Shown: positions 52,728-61,429, numbered from the stretch's first letter. The stretch: DNA of 64,000 nucleotides from Ruminococcus sp. NK3A76 (GCF_000686125.1 NZ_JMMA01000002.1:2356001-2420000), one strand, 5' to 3'. Translations and numbers: made by a program. The notes: generated by a model not told the origin, from the letters alone.

Positions 52728-53702
52728 TCAGTAGAACTTCGCTTTCAGCTTGACAAACAGTACCGCACCGCCTGCAAGGAGAAGTATCACTACGATCACG
52801 ATAACTACTACTACAACAGTGTTTGACTTGCTGCTGTCTTCCTTTTCGGTGGTCATCTGTGTGTCTTCAGCCTGCTTCTTCTGCTCCTGTACCTGGAGCT
52901 CCTCGACAGTCTCTTTCGGAGTGGCATTCTCGTTGTAGCCGTCAAGGTTCTTGATGTAGCCCTTGTCGTCAGGAAGTGTTATGTCGATGTTGTCTATCGT
53001 CATTATCTCGCCTGTGTAGGCCTTCTGTACGGGTATCTCGATAACTATCTTTGTGGAGTTCGCCTTCTTGGGAACTGTCACGAGCGCCTGACGGTACTGG
53101 TTGATGTTGTCGGAGATAGTCGTGTTCTTTGCAACTACCGAAACACCGCCTGCGCATGTGTTGTCCTCCTTGGCGGAGAACAGTGCAAACGACTTGCCGA
53201 CGAGCGCATCAACGCCCTTTTCGTCAAAGCTGTATGTAAGCACGAGCATCGAGCCGTCAAATGTCGATAAGCCGAAGCTCTTTGCGTTGAGCTCGATACC
53301 CATTGTGAGCAGACCCTCAGCGCCTTCCTCAACGTCAGGGAACATGGTCTTGTTGTTTTCGTCCTTGAACACCCATGCGACGTTTTGAATATCCTTTATC
53401 TCAGCGGTGTTCTTAGCCTTTACCTTAAGCGATGCGCCCTGGTAAGCCCTGTCAGTCTCCGACACGATGCTGAGCCCTGCCTTTTCAGACTCCTCTGTCA
53501 GCTTGACATAGTTTTTCCATTCGCTGTTATCGAAGGAGAGCGTATAGCCTATCTTATCCTTTTCTGAAACGGCCATTGACTCATCGTACTTGAATTTGAT
53601 AGCCTTTTCCTTTTTCTTGCTGTCATCAGCCATTACACAGGCCGCACAGCCGCAGGCGATAACAGCCGCAGCGCATAAGCTGACAAGCCTCTTAAGAAGC
53701 AT
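52728..53702 (-). CDS. Membrane-anchored extracellular protein of unknown function
   Basis: A 324-residue protein with an N-terminal signal (MLLKRLVSLCAAAVIACGC), a strand-rich outer domain (about 40-265), a Gln/Glu/Thr linker and a C-terminal membrane helix (VVVVVIVIVVILLLAGGAVL) ending in a few basic residues inside. The outer domain opening (YTLSFDNSEWKNYVKLTEES, then AYQGASLKVKA) resembles the jelly-roll start of carbohydrate-binding modules, but I cannot assign a family. Single gene with its own terminator. MITE copy 5 lies 25 bp before the start. Confidence 0.75.
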   Translation of the reverse strand: MLLKRLVSLCAAAVIACGCAACVMADDSKKKEKAIKFKYDESMAVSEKDKIGYTLSFDNSEWKNYVKLTEESEKAGLSIVSETDRAYQGASLKVKAKNTAEIKDIQNVAWVFKDENNKTMFPDVEEGAEGLLTMGIELNAKSFGLSTFDGSMLVLTYSFDEKGVDALVGKSFALFSAKEDNTCAGGVSVVAKNTTISDNINQYRQALVTVPKKANSTKIVIEIPVQKAYTGEIMTIDNIDITLPDDKGYIKNLDGYNENATPKETVEELQVQEQKKQAEDTQMTTEKEDSSKSNTVVVVVIVIVVILLLAGGAVLFVKLKAKFY

Positions 53703-53727
53703 ACAAACACCCTTTCATTCACGTTCA

Positions 53728-53804
53728 GGCAATACCGCACGACCATTGTATGTCAGTAGCAGATGGCATACAAAGGCGTTGGCCGGCGGCCCAGCGGTGT
53801 TGCC
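53728..53804. mobile_element. MITE-like element, copy 5, internally deleted (77 bp)
   Basis: Termini GGCAATACCGC and GCGGTGTTGCC. Only the outer parts remain (CATTGTATGTCAG ... CATACAAAGGCG); the CGTCAGATT core is lost. Flanks TTCA and TTTA differ by one base. Confidence 0.75.
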
Positions 53805-53954
53805 TTTATAATTCTATAGGTTCCATAAGTGTGAAAAAGAGGCACATAATGCACCTCTTAAATCCCTATAATATTTTACACTATTCTGCAATTTTTGTCA
53901 ATAGTTAAATCAAATGAAAATATTCCCCCTATCCGACAATGCAAAGTCACTATG

Positions 53955-54085
53955 CACAATGCTTTTTCAATGCAGAATGCATAATGCATAATGCATAATT
54001 GATGTGCGGCTTACGCCGCTTATGCCCATTCGGGCGGAAACGCTGCGCTTAGTGAATAGTGAATAGTGAAGAATGAATAGTGAAT
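53955..54085. repeat. Repeat island J, left part, cut by the IS element
   Basis: ATGCATA heptads (53967-53999), hairpins GCGGCTTACGCCGC and GCCCATTCGGGC, then GTGAATA heptads (54052-54085), where the IS is inserted. The island resumes at 55369. Confidence 0.85.
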
Positions 54086-54156
54086 TGAACCTGTATAATA
54101 AAACTACACATTTGAAGTTAATAATGATATAATATAAAAAAAGGAGTTGGCTTCAA

Positions 54157-54459
54157 ATGAGCACACATGGAGAAAACAGTCGGGAATTCAAATTTAAGAT
54201 CATGGAACTGCACTTCAAAGATAACATATCTGTGAAAGTGTTATCCGAAAAATTCGCAATACCGGAGCAAACGATCTACACATGGCGCAGAGAGTACAGA
54301 AAGTACGGCGAGGATGCATTTGTAGGCTGTGGGAAACAGCGTCCGCAGGATGCAGAACTTAGGCGATTGAAGAAAGAAAACGAAAAGCTCAGGATGCAGG
54401 TAGAGATCTTAAAAAAAGTTGCGGCATATCAGGCAGAGCAAGAGTCAAAGAAAAGATAG
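54157..54459 (+). CDS. IS3-family transposase OrfA
   Basis: A 100-residue helix-turn-helix protein (ISVKVLSEKFAIPEQTIYTW) with a leucine-zipper-like end (LRRLKKENEKLRMQVEILKK). An A-AAA-AAA slippery heptamer is at 54411-54417; a -1 shift there stays open (SCGISGRARVKEKIDDLRAR) and leads straight into OrfB. RBS is AAGGAG at about 54140. Confidence 0.92.
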   Translation: MSTHGENSREFKFKIMELHFKDNISVKVLSEKFAIPEQTIYTWRREYRKYGEDAFVGCGKQRPQDAELRRLKKENEKLRMQVEILKKVAAYQAEQESKKR

Positions 54460-54464
54460 ATGAC

Positions 54465-55319
54465 TTGCGGGCGAGAGGATTGGATAAATATCCGATCAAT
54501 CTGGTATGTCAGACTCTCGGGATAAGTACAAGATCATATTATGACCGAAAGGAAAACCCTCGCAGCAACAAAGAAAAAGAAGATCTGGAGCTTGTAGAGA
54601 TAATGCAGACGATCTTCGCTGAAAGCTATGAGGAGTATGGCAGAGTGCGTATGAAAAAAGCACTTGAAGAAGCCGGATACCCGATGAGTGAGGGGAAAGT
54701 CGGAAGGCTGATGCGTCAAGGAAATATGTACCCGAAAAAATGCAAAAAATATAGGGCAACGACCAACAGCAGGCACAAGTATCAAGTTGCAGAAAATCTT
54801 CTTGACCGCAATTTTAATGCTGATAAGCCAAACCGAAAGTGGTGCGGAGACAGCACTTACATATGGACAGACGAAGGCTGGCTGTACGCAGCAGGGATAA
54901 TAGACCTATGTGCACGTGATTGTGTCGGATTAAGCTTTAGCAGCAAACACACGCAGGAGCTGATGATCGATTCGCTTGATCAGGCATTCAAAAAATACAA
55001 GCCGGGCGAAGGACTGCTGTTCCATTCTGACCGAGGCGTGCAATATGCTTCCAATGCATACAAAAACAAGCTTCATAAGTACAATATGATCCAAAGCATG
55101 TCTCGAAGCGGTGTGCCATATGACAATGCACCTATGGAAAGCTTCTGGGCAACGGTCAAAAATGCCTGTGTACATGGCTGTAGGTTCAAAACGAGGAAGG
55201 AAGCCGAGCTAAAAATATTTGAATACGTCTTTGGCTTTTACAACACACATCGTTATCACAGCTCAAACGGCTTAAAAACGCCATATGAGCTCAGAAATGA
55301 AAAGCTTTCTATTGGCTGA
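54465..55319 (+). CDS. IS3-family transposase OrfB (DDE integrase domain)
   Basis: The catalytic part, 284 residues if counted from TTG 54465; in practice it is the continuation of the frameshift product. HTH_21 segment EEYGRVRMKKALEEAGYPMS and rve core with the triad in WCGDSTYIW, LLFHSDRGVQY and DNAPMESFWATVKNAC. End: YNTHRYHSSNGLKTPYEL, a typical IS3 C-terminus. Intact. Confidence 0.93.
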   Translation: MRARGLDKYPINLVCQTLGISTRSYYDRKENPRSNKEKEDLELVEIMQTIFAESYEEYGRVRMKKALEEAGYPMSEGKVGRLMRQGNMYPKKCKKYRATTNSRHKYQVAENLLDRNFNADKPNRKWCGDSTYIWTDEGWLYAAGIIDLCARDCVGLSFSSKHTQELMIDSLDQAFKKYKPGEGLLFHSDRGVQYASNAYKNKLHKYNMIQSMSRSGVPYDNAPMESFWATVKNACVHGCRFKTRKEAELKIFEYVFGFYNTHRYHSSNGLKTPYELRNEKLSIG

Positions 55320-55368
55320 TATCAATAGTTTTATTAACTTTATGTGTGCAGAAAACTTGACAGGTTCA

Positions 55369-55890
55369 AATAGTTAAGGTGTGCGCCGCAGGCGCATATC
55401 CGAAGGGTCGAGGTGGCGCATGAGCCGACAAGGTCGGCTCGAAAGCCCCGCTTTTTCAGTTAACAGTTAACAGGTAACAGGTAACAGTTATGGTGTCGCC
55501 TCACGGCGACGTATGCCCATTCGGGCGTATTGACCTGACGGTATTGTTAAAATCGTAGGCCAGCATTCCGAATGGTCGAGGGGCGACCGGAAAGCCCCTC
55601 AGTGTACCCTATGGGAGCGAGAGGGCTGCCTTGAAGGCAAGCTGACCCCACAATTAAGCGTAAGGGTAGTCTCTCACTATCCCTACGCTACAGGTAGGGG
55701 GGGCTTTCGAGCTGTCGCAGACAGCTCATGCGCCACCCCTGCGTCAGCGAAGCTGCCGCTCACCCCCTTCGGGTTGGCAAGCCCTACAGCTTAACCGAAA
55801 CCGTCCGACTGACAGGCCGAATGGCCATACGTCGGCGTAAGCCGACACCTCAACTGTTACCTGTTACCTGTTAACTGTTACCTGAATATA
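55369..55890. repeat. Repeat island K (continuation of island J) with CGACCGGAAAG modules
   Basis: Partial module at 55396-55450, AACAGTT/AACAGGT heptads (55457-55489), hairpins TCGCCTCACGGCGA and GCCCATTCGGGC, a complete module (55567-55775) in the opposite orientation to that at 52369, hairpins GGCCGAATGGCC and TCGGCGTAAGCCGA, and ACCTGTT heptads (55853-55885). Confidence 0.9.
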
Positions 55891-55907
55891 GCCTGTTACC
55901 TAACAAA

Positions 55908-55938
55908 AAGCCCCCGAGAAAACCTCGGGGGTCTTTGT
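55908..55938 (-). terminator. Terminator of the membrane protein gene at 55942
   Basis: CCCCCGAG and CTCGGGGG with a 5-base loop; on the minus strand GGCTTTTTGT follows. Confidence 0.8.
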
Positions 55939-55941
55939 GTC

Positions 55942-56790
55942 TTAGCTCATGCCAAGGAAGCCGAAGTATTGCTTCTTGGGCATTACTGAATCATCAACTA
56001 CGGAAACGTGCTCCTCGCCGCCGTCGGTCAGACGGTAGAAGATGTGCGTCTCGTCAAGCCAGCCGACATCGGGGACTATGCCTCTCTTGCCCTGGCTGGA
56101 TATCGTCTTCTTGATGCCCTTCTGCCTGAGCTTGAAGAACTTCAGATCCTTGTCCTGACCGTAGGGTACAACGTAGATGTTCACCGAGCCCTTGAAGCTG
56201 TTCTGAACGTCTGCTATGTAGAAGCGGTACTTGCCGTCGGGAGATACCGTGTTCTTGTAGTCGGTCATCATGTTTATCTTCTCAGCCGAGGACTTGTAGA
56301 GGTCGTAGACTTCTGTGCCGGGCTCTAAGTTTATGTCGATAAGAGTCTCTGTCGAGTTGCCTGTCATGAGCATATTCATAACAATATATGCAACTATGCC
56401 GAGAACGTAGAGCAGCAGGTAGATAGTGCCCATTATGACCTTTGCCGTATCCCCCACTCCGCAGACGAAGAAGCCCACGAGCGCCACGATAAACGGCGGT
56501 ATGATGAGCAGCCAGTTGCCCATATTGAACAGCAGCAGACAGAACACCACAGGCAGCAGTATCAGCGCCATCACGCTGGTGACCTTCTGCTCTCTTGAAT
56601 ATATCATCAGCAGCAGGAAAAGAGCGCTCGCTGCGATATAGATACCGTAGAAGGTACCCTCTGTGCCCTCGTTTATCTCAAGGGTATACAAGAATGTCGC
56701 ATATGTAAGCATAGTGATGATGCCCACATACATTATGTTAAAGACCGCAACGGTCCTTTTTACCCAGATATTGGATAAAAGATCCATCAT
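55942..56790 (-). CDS. Polytopic membrane protein with C-terminal soluble domain
   Basis: A 282-residue protein with five to six membrane helices in the first 145 residues (for example VAVFNIMYVGIITMLTYATF and VTSVMALILLPVVFCLLLFN) and then a soluble domain (about 150-282) with alternating strands and the phrase VSPDGKYRFYIADVQNS, which recalls WD40-like or PD40 strands (SPDG-Y). RBS is GGAGGAATCAG. Single gene. The family is not known to me. Confidence 0.65.
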   Translation of the reverse strand: MMDLLSNIWVKRTVAVFNIMYVGIITMLTYATFLYTLEINEGTEGTFYGIYIAASALFLLLMIYSREQKVTSVMALILLPVVFCLLLFNMGNWLLIIPPFIVALVGFFVCGVGDTAKVIMGTIYLLLYVLGIVAYIVMNMLMTGNSTETLIDINLEPGTEVYDLYKSSAEKINMMTDYKNTVSPDGKYRFYIADVQNSFKGSVNIYVVPYGQDKDLKFFKLRQKGIKKTISSQGKRGIVPDVGWLDETHIFYRLTDGGEEHVSVVDDSVMPKKQYFGFLGMS

Positions 56791-56937
56791 AACTGATTCC
56801 TCCGTATTTTTAATTGTCTCCGTCGGCTACAGCCTATCCGTCCGCACAGCGGAGCCGTGACTATATGCCAAATTATATTATATAACATATTTTTGAAAAA
56901 ATCAAGAGCTTTAGGGGAATTTTTTATAATGCCTTTT

Positions 56938-57425
56938 GCAATGCATAATGCATAATGCATAATGCATAATTGCGGTGTCATGTCCTTTTCGCCTTCAGCT
57001 CAAAGGACGCAAGTTTTGCTTCGCATAACTTGGCTTGCGCCGACGTATGGCCATTCGGCCGGTAACGCTGCGCTCAGTGAATAATGAATAGTGAAGAGTG
57101 AATAGTGAATAGTTGTGGTGCGGCAAAGCCGCTTATGCCCATTCGGGCTGTCTTCGTCCTCTACTCAGCGTGTTGGGATATCCCCGAAGGGGGTGGCGTA
57201 GGCGCAGCCGGAGCAGGGGGGCGACCGGAAAGCCCCCCTACCTGTAGCGTGAGATAAGCGAGAGACTACCCCTGAGCTGATACGTCCGGGTGCTTACCTT
57301 CAAGGGAGCTCTCTCGCTCTCCGAGGGTACACGAGGGGCTTTCCGGTCGCCCCTCGACCCTTCGGATATGCGCCTGCGGCGCACACCTTAACTATTCACT
57401 ATTCACTATTCACTATTCACTGAGC
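56938..57425. repeat. Repeat island L with a CGACCGGAAAG module
   Basis: ATGCATA heptads (56941-56970), AAGTTTTGCTTCGCATAACTT (57010-57030), hairpin GGCCATTCGGCC, GTGAATA heptads (57076-57112), hairpins and GCCCATTCGGGC, the module (57183-57365) and ACTATTC heptads as the inverted end (57391-57420). Confidence 0.9.
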
Positions 57426-57609
57426 GCAGCGTTTCCCTTCTCCTGTCATATTCTACAAATTGGCCGCCCCTCGCTTGTGAAAGGCTACAAACTTTTGCGG
57501 CAATGTTGTATTTTGGACTGTTTGATGTTAAAATATTTATAATGCAATAGTGAAAGATCATTGCCGGCGGCTTGATGTCAGCTGTCGGCTGTGTTAAAGA
57601 GGTCATATT

Positions 57610-58620
57610 ATGGATAATGTCAGAAGGATCCTTGCGCTGGTGCTTGCTGCCTGCCTTGCAGCACCCCTTGCTTGCTGCAAAAACAGTGACAGCAGCGCTG
57701 AGATAGAGATACCTATTTTGGAAACGAGCTCGCCTGTTTATAATACCGTCAAGGCCGAGGTGGGCGATATATCCGAGAAATATTACGGCGAAGCGTCCTA
57801 CGGAGTGGCGCATGAGATGGCGGCTATGTTCACACGCTCGGGGCAGATAAAGGAGATAAACGTCGAGATAAACCAGCAGGTCAAAAAGGGCGACGTGCTC
57901 TGCGTGCTGCGCTCGGAGGACATAGAAGCTCAGATAGAGGAAGCCCGGGTGTGGCTAAAACAGGCGGAGAGCACATACAATAAGCTCCTTGCCAAGGGCA
58001 ATGTCCCGGCAACAGAGCTTGAGTACGCACGCATCGACTACGAGCTGCAAAAGCTCAACCAGCAGAAGCTGGAGCGAGAGCTGCTGCAGTACACGGTGAC
58101 AGCCCCCTGCGACGGAACGATAGTCTGGATAAACAACCGCAACAAGGAACTCAATGTCAACACCAAGGTATACCCCGACTGGCTGTGCAAGATCAGCGAC
58201 AGCAGCCAGAACGCACTCAGCTGCAAGATGTTACAGCAGATAGACAGCATAGGCTACGGCACGAGGGTGATAATAACCTCCACCACAGGCGAATACGAGG
58301 GCTATGTGACGGGTATGTACCAGCAGGGCGACGATGCCACGGCGCAGTTCATCTACGAGATACGCTGCGACAGCAAGGAAGTCGAGGGCACAAACAAGTT
58401 CAAGGTGTGCTTTGACGTATACGACAAGAAGGACGTTGTACTTGTCCCTGCGAATGCTGTCAAGAGCATAGGCGAGAGGAAGTTTGTCAACGTGCTTGTC
58501 GGCGGTGTAAAGGTCGAGCAGGACGTTGAGACAGGCATTGAGGACGGCGACAAGGTCGAGATAACAAACGGCCTGACCGGCGGCGAGGAGATAATCATCA
58601 ACGGTGAAGCGGAAGACTGA
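57610..58620 (+). CDS. HlyD/RND-type membrane-fusion protein (efflux adaptor), orphan
   Basis: A 336-residue exported adaptor. The N-terminal signal (ALVLAACLAAPLACC) has possible lipobox Cys residues. The biotinyl-lipoyl-like domain is split by a helical hairpin (about 105-155, EDIEAQIEEARVWLKQAEST and ELQKLNQQKLERELLQYTV): first half SGQIKEINVEINQQVKKGDVL, second half TVTAPCDGTIVWINNRN. A beta-barrel and the DGDKVEITNGLTGGEEIIIN end follow. Such proteins work with ABC transporters of the MacB type in Gram-positives, but no transporter gene is adjacent; the gene is flanked by repeat islands. Confidence 0.85.
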   Translation: MDNVRRILALVLAACLAAPLACCKNSDSSAEIEIPILETSSPVYNTVKAEVGDISEKYYGEASYGVAHEMAAMFTRSGQIKEINVEINQQVKKGDVLCVLRSEDIEAQIEEARVWLKQAESTYNKLLAKGNVPATELEYARIDYELQKLNQQKLERELLQYTVTAPCDGTIVWINNRNKELNVNTKVYPDWLCKISDSSQNALSCKMLQQIDSIGYGTRVIITSTTGEYEGYVTGMYQQGDDATAQFIYEIRCDSKEVEGTNKFKVCFDVYDKKDVVLVPANAVKSIGERKFVNVLVGGVKVEQDVETGIEDGDKVEITNGLTGGEEIIINGEAED

Positions 58621-58645
58621 AAAAAGCGGCGCAAGCCGCTTTTTC
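58618..58645 (+). terminator. Terminator of the efflux adaptor gene
   Basis: AAAAAGCGGC and GCCGCTTTTT with a GCAA loop, overlapping the stop codon. Confidence 0.85.
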
Positions 58646-58646
58646 A

Positions 58647-59215
58647 GTTTAGAGTTAAGAGTTAACAGTTAACAGTTAATGTGCGGCTGCGCCGCTTATG
58701 CCCATTCGGGCGTATTGACCTGACGGTATTGTTAAAATCGTAGGGCAGCATTCCGAAGGGTCGAGGGGCGACCGGAAAGCCCCTCGTGTACCCCCTGAGA
58801 ACGAGAGCGTACCCTTGAAAGTAAGCAGCCCCCATACTCTTTGGGAGCAAACACTTTATACTGTATAAAACCTTTCCTCATAATTGTGTCTTTGGTTTTC
58901 AACACCTTTATCTGACCGCCGCTTAGGCGTGTCACGCAAAGTCTTTGATAACCGCAGCGTAATTGAGCTATCGAGAGGCAAAGAGAGATTCAGGAAAGGG
59001 GGAGTTTGAGGGGGGAAACCTAAAGGGGGAAAGTCCTCCGATAGCGGCGTAAGCCAAATATCCTGTCCTCCTTTGGGTTTCCCCCCTCATATCGTACCCT
59101 ATGGGAACGAGAGCGTTCCCTTGAAGGAAAGCAGCCCCCACAATTTAGCTAAAGGGTAGTCTCTCGCTATCCCTACGCTACAGGTAGGGGGGGCTTTCCG
59201 GTCTATCCCACCACG
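58647..59215. repeat. Repeat island M with partial CGACCGGAAAG modules
   Basis: AACAGTT heptads (58660-58679), hairpin GCGGCTGCGCCGC and GCCCATTCGGGC, module part 58751-58848, a stretch with runs GAGGGGGGAAACC (about 59009) and CCCCCCTC (about 59084), and module part 59093-59205. The stretch 58860-59000 has no frame that I would call a gene. Confidence 0.8.
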
Positions 59216-59231
59216 CTATGAACTCCCCTGT

Positions 59232-60287
59232 TTAAGCGGTTTCTATGTCGCTTGTGACAACATTCGTGTCAACAATAAGGCTGTTGAAATAATCATCGAT
59301 ACGCTTGTCAACGAGCTTGCGTTCGTCAGAGAATGTGTGCTGATATATCGTCTTTAAGACATCAGGCGTTGACCAGCCGCCGCGTTCCATAGCGTACTTG
59401 TCTGGTATGCCGAGCATAAGCATTATCGAGGCATTCAAGTGCCTTAAATCGTGAAATGTCATCTCAATTCCGTTTTCAAGCATAAGTGTTCTGAACTTGT
59501 TGTAAATAGCACTGTGCGTGTCCTTGATGATGAAATCATTCTCGGTTTCGTGCGGCACTTTCTCAATAAGCCTTGTGATGTATTCGGGTAACGAAATCGC
59601 TCTTGTTGAACAGCTTGTTTTGTTCACTTCCCGAATGTGGTCTGAACCGCCGAACCTGACATTTGCTCTGTTAACGAATAAAACGCCGTTTCTGACGTCA
59701 CTGAACTTTAACCCCCTGACTTCACTCATACGAAGTGAAAGCCACATAGCGAGCAGGCAGGGCAGTTCTATTGACGTGTTTCTGATTATGTTCAAGACTG
59801 TGCGAGCGTCTGGCAGCTCTTTAGTCTTGTTTCTCTTCGGCGGCAGCGTAACGTTAATATCGGGCTTTATGCCGTGTATCTTTAACGCTGCAAGCACTAA
59901 ACACTTTGCATCTTTTAATGACCTGTACCCGAGCCGCTTTGCATCTTCGTTTATTGCTCTTTGCAGGGTGAGCGTGTCAAGCTTTTCCGCTTTTATGTTC
60001 ATAACCGACTGTAGGCGCGTTCTGCGTGTTCTTTCATAGCCGTATATTGTTGACGGTGCAAGCACGTTCCTTTTCAGCTCGATGTAATCATCAATAGCCT
60101 TGCCGACAGTCAGCGACTTTGCCGAGATTTTTCCTTTTCCCCCTTTTTCAAATTCTCTTGCTAATTTTTCAGCTTTCCAGCGTTCGTCTGCGGTGAATGA
60201 TTTGAATATCTGTTTTCCGTTTACATCGCGTCCGAGAAAAACTCTCGCTCTCCAGTTTCCACTTTTAAGCTTTTGTATATTTGCCAT
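59232..60287 (-). CDS. Tyrosine recombinase/integrase, Tn916-like
   Basis: A 351-residue site-specific recombinase that should integrate and excise a mobile element. The N-terminal AP2-like DNA-binding segment (KLKSGNWRARVFLGRDVNGK) is followed by the SAM-like core-binding domain (about 65-160) and the catalytic domain (about 170-335). Catalytic residues: Arg in LSLRMSEVRGLKFSD, His-x-x-Arg in FHDLRHLNAS, Trp (in place of His) in ERGGWSTPDVL and Tyr in IYQHTFSDERK. RBS is GAAAGGAATGG. Nearby are a small ORF, repeats and a structured dyad but no transfer genes, so the element is a remnant or a minimal unit. Confidence 0.92.
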   Translation of the reverse strand: MANIQKLKSGNWRARVFLGRDVNGKQIFKSFTADERWKAEKLAREFEKGGKGKISAKSLTVGKAIDDYIELKRNVLAPSTIYGYERTRRTRLQSVMNIKAEKLDTLTLQRAINEDAKRLGYRSLKDAKCLVLAALKIHGIKPDINVTLPPKRNKTKELPDARTVLNIIRNTSIELPCLLAMWLSLRMSEVRGLKFSDVRNGVLFVNRANVRFGGSDHIREVNKTSCSTRAISLPEYITRLIEKVPHETENDFIIKDTHSAIYNKFRTLMLENGIEMTFHDLRHLNASIMLMLGIPDKYAMERGGWSTPDVLKTIYQHTFSDERKLVDKRIDDYFNSLIVDTNVVTSDIETA

Positions 60288-60311
60288 ACTACACCATTCC
60301 TTTCAATTTTG

Positions 60312-60335
60312 ACGGTGTGTAATATAGCTCTGTGT
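60312..60335. repeat. Integrase-region 24-bp repeat, copy 1
   Basis: GACGGTGTGTAATATAGCTC TGTG lies just before the integrase gene. Copy 2 (degenerate) is at about 61113-61136 in the same orientation. Copy 3 at 61258-61281 is inverted and matches at 23 of 24 positions. These could be recombinase or regulator binding sites. Confidence 0.7.
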
Positions 60336-60390
60336 TCAAATTTATTATATATTTGCTTTTTAGGTTTGTCAAGTCGGAAAAACGGGCTTT

Positions 60391-60405
60391 AAGCCGAGAC
60401 TATCA
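60391..60405. repeat. Direct repeat AAGCCGAGACTATCA, candidate attachment-site pair
   Basis: The same 15 bp recur at 61414-61428, each followed by CGGG or AGGG, and both copies follow a T-rich stretch and a related CGGAAAAACGGGC / TGTTTTCGGGAGC. The pair bounds about 1 kb of non-coding DNA next to the integrase gene. Confidence 0.45.
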
Positions 60406-60427
60406 CGGGTGAAACCTCTTTTTTTCA

Positions 60428-60574
60428 TCAAATTGCAGTTTCTATGTTCTGCACAATAGCGATAGATTTAAACTGTGGAATATGCACAGGTGTGAATTCT
60501 ATCTGATTGGCATAAAACTTTAACCATACGGCATAACATAACTTCTTAATGGTAAATTGTGGGCTATCAGCCAT
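60428..60574 (-). CDS. Small ORF (48 aa) beside the integrase gene
   Basis: Starts at ATG 60574 after AGAAAGGACTGATAACC, a good ribosome site, and ends at TGA 60428. The peptide (MADSPQFTIKKLCYAVWLKF ... SIAIVQNIETAI) is mixed, with a possible short helix. Position just upstream of the integrase on the same strand is where excisionase or small regulator genes often lie. No family recognised. Confidence 0.45.
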   Translation of the reverse strand: MADSPQFTIKKLCYAVWLKFYANQIEFTPVHIPQFKSIAIVQNIETAI

Positions 60575-60593
60575 AGGTTATCAGTCCTTTCTG

Positions 60594-60707
60594 TGTTGGT
60601 TGTGTCGGTTGCTGTTCACCGTAGCATCGCAACCGACACACGTAATTTTGCCGTAATTTCGGGACTTTAAGCCCATTTGTGTTGGTTGTGTTGGTTGTGT
60701 CGGTTAG
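60594..60707. repeat. GTTGGTTGTGTCGGTT iteron-like repeats with a hairpin
   Basis: TGTTGGTTGTGTCGGTT occurs at about 60595-60611 and about 60680-60705 (with an extra TGTTGGTTG unit). TGTCGGTTGC (60603-60612) also pairs with GCAACCGACA (60629-60638). The pattern looks like iterons or a regulator array. Confidence 0.55.
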
Positions 60708-60792
60708 TTTTTACGTTTGGTGGGGGTCTGGCAATTTGTACAATGTTTAGGTGCCTAATTTGTGAATATCGCACAGCAATATAATCCGAATA

Positions 60793-60816
60793 CTTTGGGG
60801 GAAGTTTCCCCCAAAA
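60793..60816. other. G/C-run hairpin
   Basis: TTTGGGGGAA pairs with TTTCCCCCAAA, with further C runs after it. The region 60720-60858 has no gene that I can support. Confidence 0.45.
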
Positions 60817-60858
60817 TCCCCCCTCAAATGCTTTTAGCTTTGTGTGCCTTTGTCACTC

Positions 60859-61040
60859 GGTATATCATCTTACGCCATATTATTCCACGGTCATATTGAC
60901 AACGAGCCTCTATGAATGTGTTTTTAAGGTCGCGCAGGGAGCACCCCCAAAAGGGTTGCGCCCTTGGCTCCTCAGCCTAACACATTCATACTCATTGTCA
61001 ATAAGCTTTCGCGGCATAAGATGTCGTAAGCTGATATACC
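60859..61040. other. Large imperfect dyad, candidate structured RNA or element origin
   Basis: Left arm 60859-60921 (GGTATATCATCTTACG ... TTGACAACGAG ... ATGAATGTGTT) and right arm 60979-61040 (AACACATTCAT ... CATTGTCAATAAG ... CGTAAGCTGATATACC) pair over about 60 bp with a few bulges. The centre is GC-rich (GGGAGCACCCCC, AAAAGGG, TTGGCTCC) and can fold again. No ORF covers it. The stretch 61041-61430 also shows no clear gene apart from a short frame at 61239-61357 (39 codons, no known family). Confidence 0.65.
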
Positions 61041-61429
61041 TCCTTTCGCAGTTACATTCTGTATCTATTCAAGATGAACTTACGCTCTTTGAGTTACAGT
61101 CTATGTTTTTCGGGCGGTCTGTAATATAACTCTGCGGAGTATTACAAGGGATTTGTATGCTATAACGAGCTGTGTTACTTAATAGAGCTTGTGCTTGCCC
61201 CCTGCGGTGGCAAAGCCACTCGCAAGGGGGGCGATATATGTTAGAAGAAAGGAGAACCACAGAGTTATATTACACACCGTCCGATTATATGAGCGTGTCA
61301 ACAATTAGTGTCAATTTTCGCGATAAGCTTACACTATCAAGGGTTGCTGACGTGTGAATTTTTGATTTTTACAAGTTTTTCAAGTCTTTGTTTTTGCCCT
61401 GTTTTCGGGAGCAAAGCCGAGACTATCAA

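Larger units (their letters stand above)
54086..55368 (+). mobile_element. IS3-family insertion sequence, complete (1283 bp)
   Basis: Inverted ends TGAACCTGT (left) and TGAACCTGT read inward from the right, with AGTTAATAA shared further in. The 3-bp duplication AAT is at 54083-54085 and 55369-55371. It differs from the IS at 19100 in ends and proteins, and lies in a heptad array. Confidence 0.92.

Noticed and set aside
53967-54085. Tandem short repeats read as a CRISPR array
   Set aside because: Units are 7 bp with no unique spacers between them and no cas genes are near.
58860-59000. A hidden gene between module parts in island M
   Set aside because: Short frames only, without ribosome sites or protein-like composition.
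61239-61357. A 39-codon gene before repeat island N
   Set aside because: Its frame runs through the inverted 24-bp repeat and has no recognisable protein; kept only as a note.
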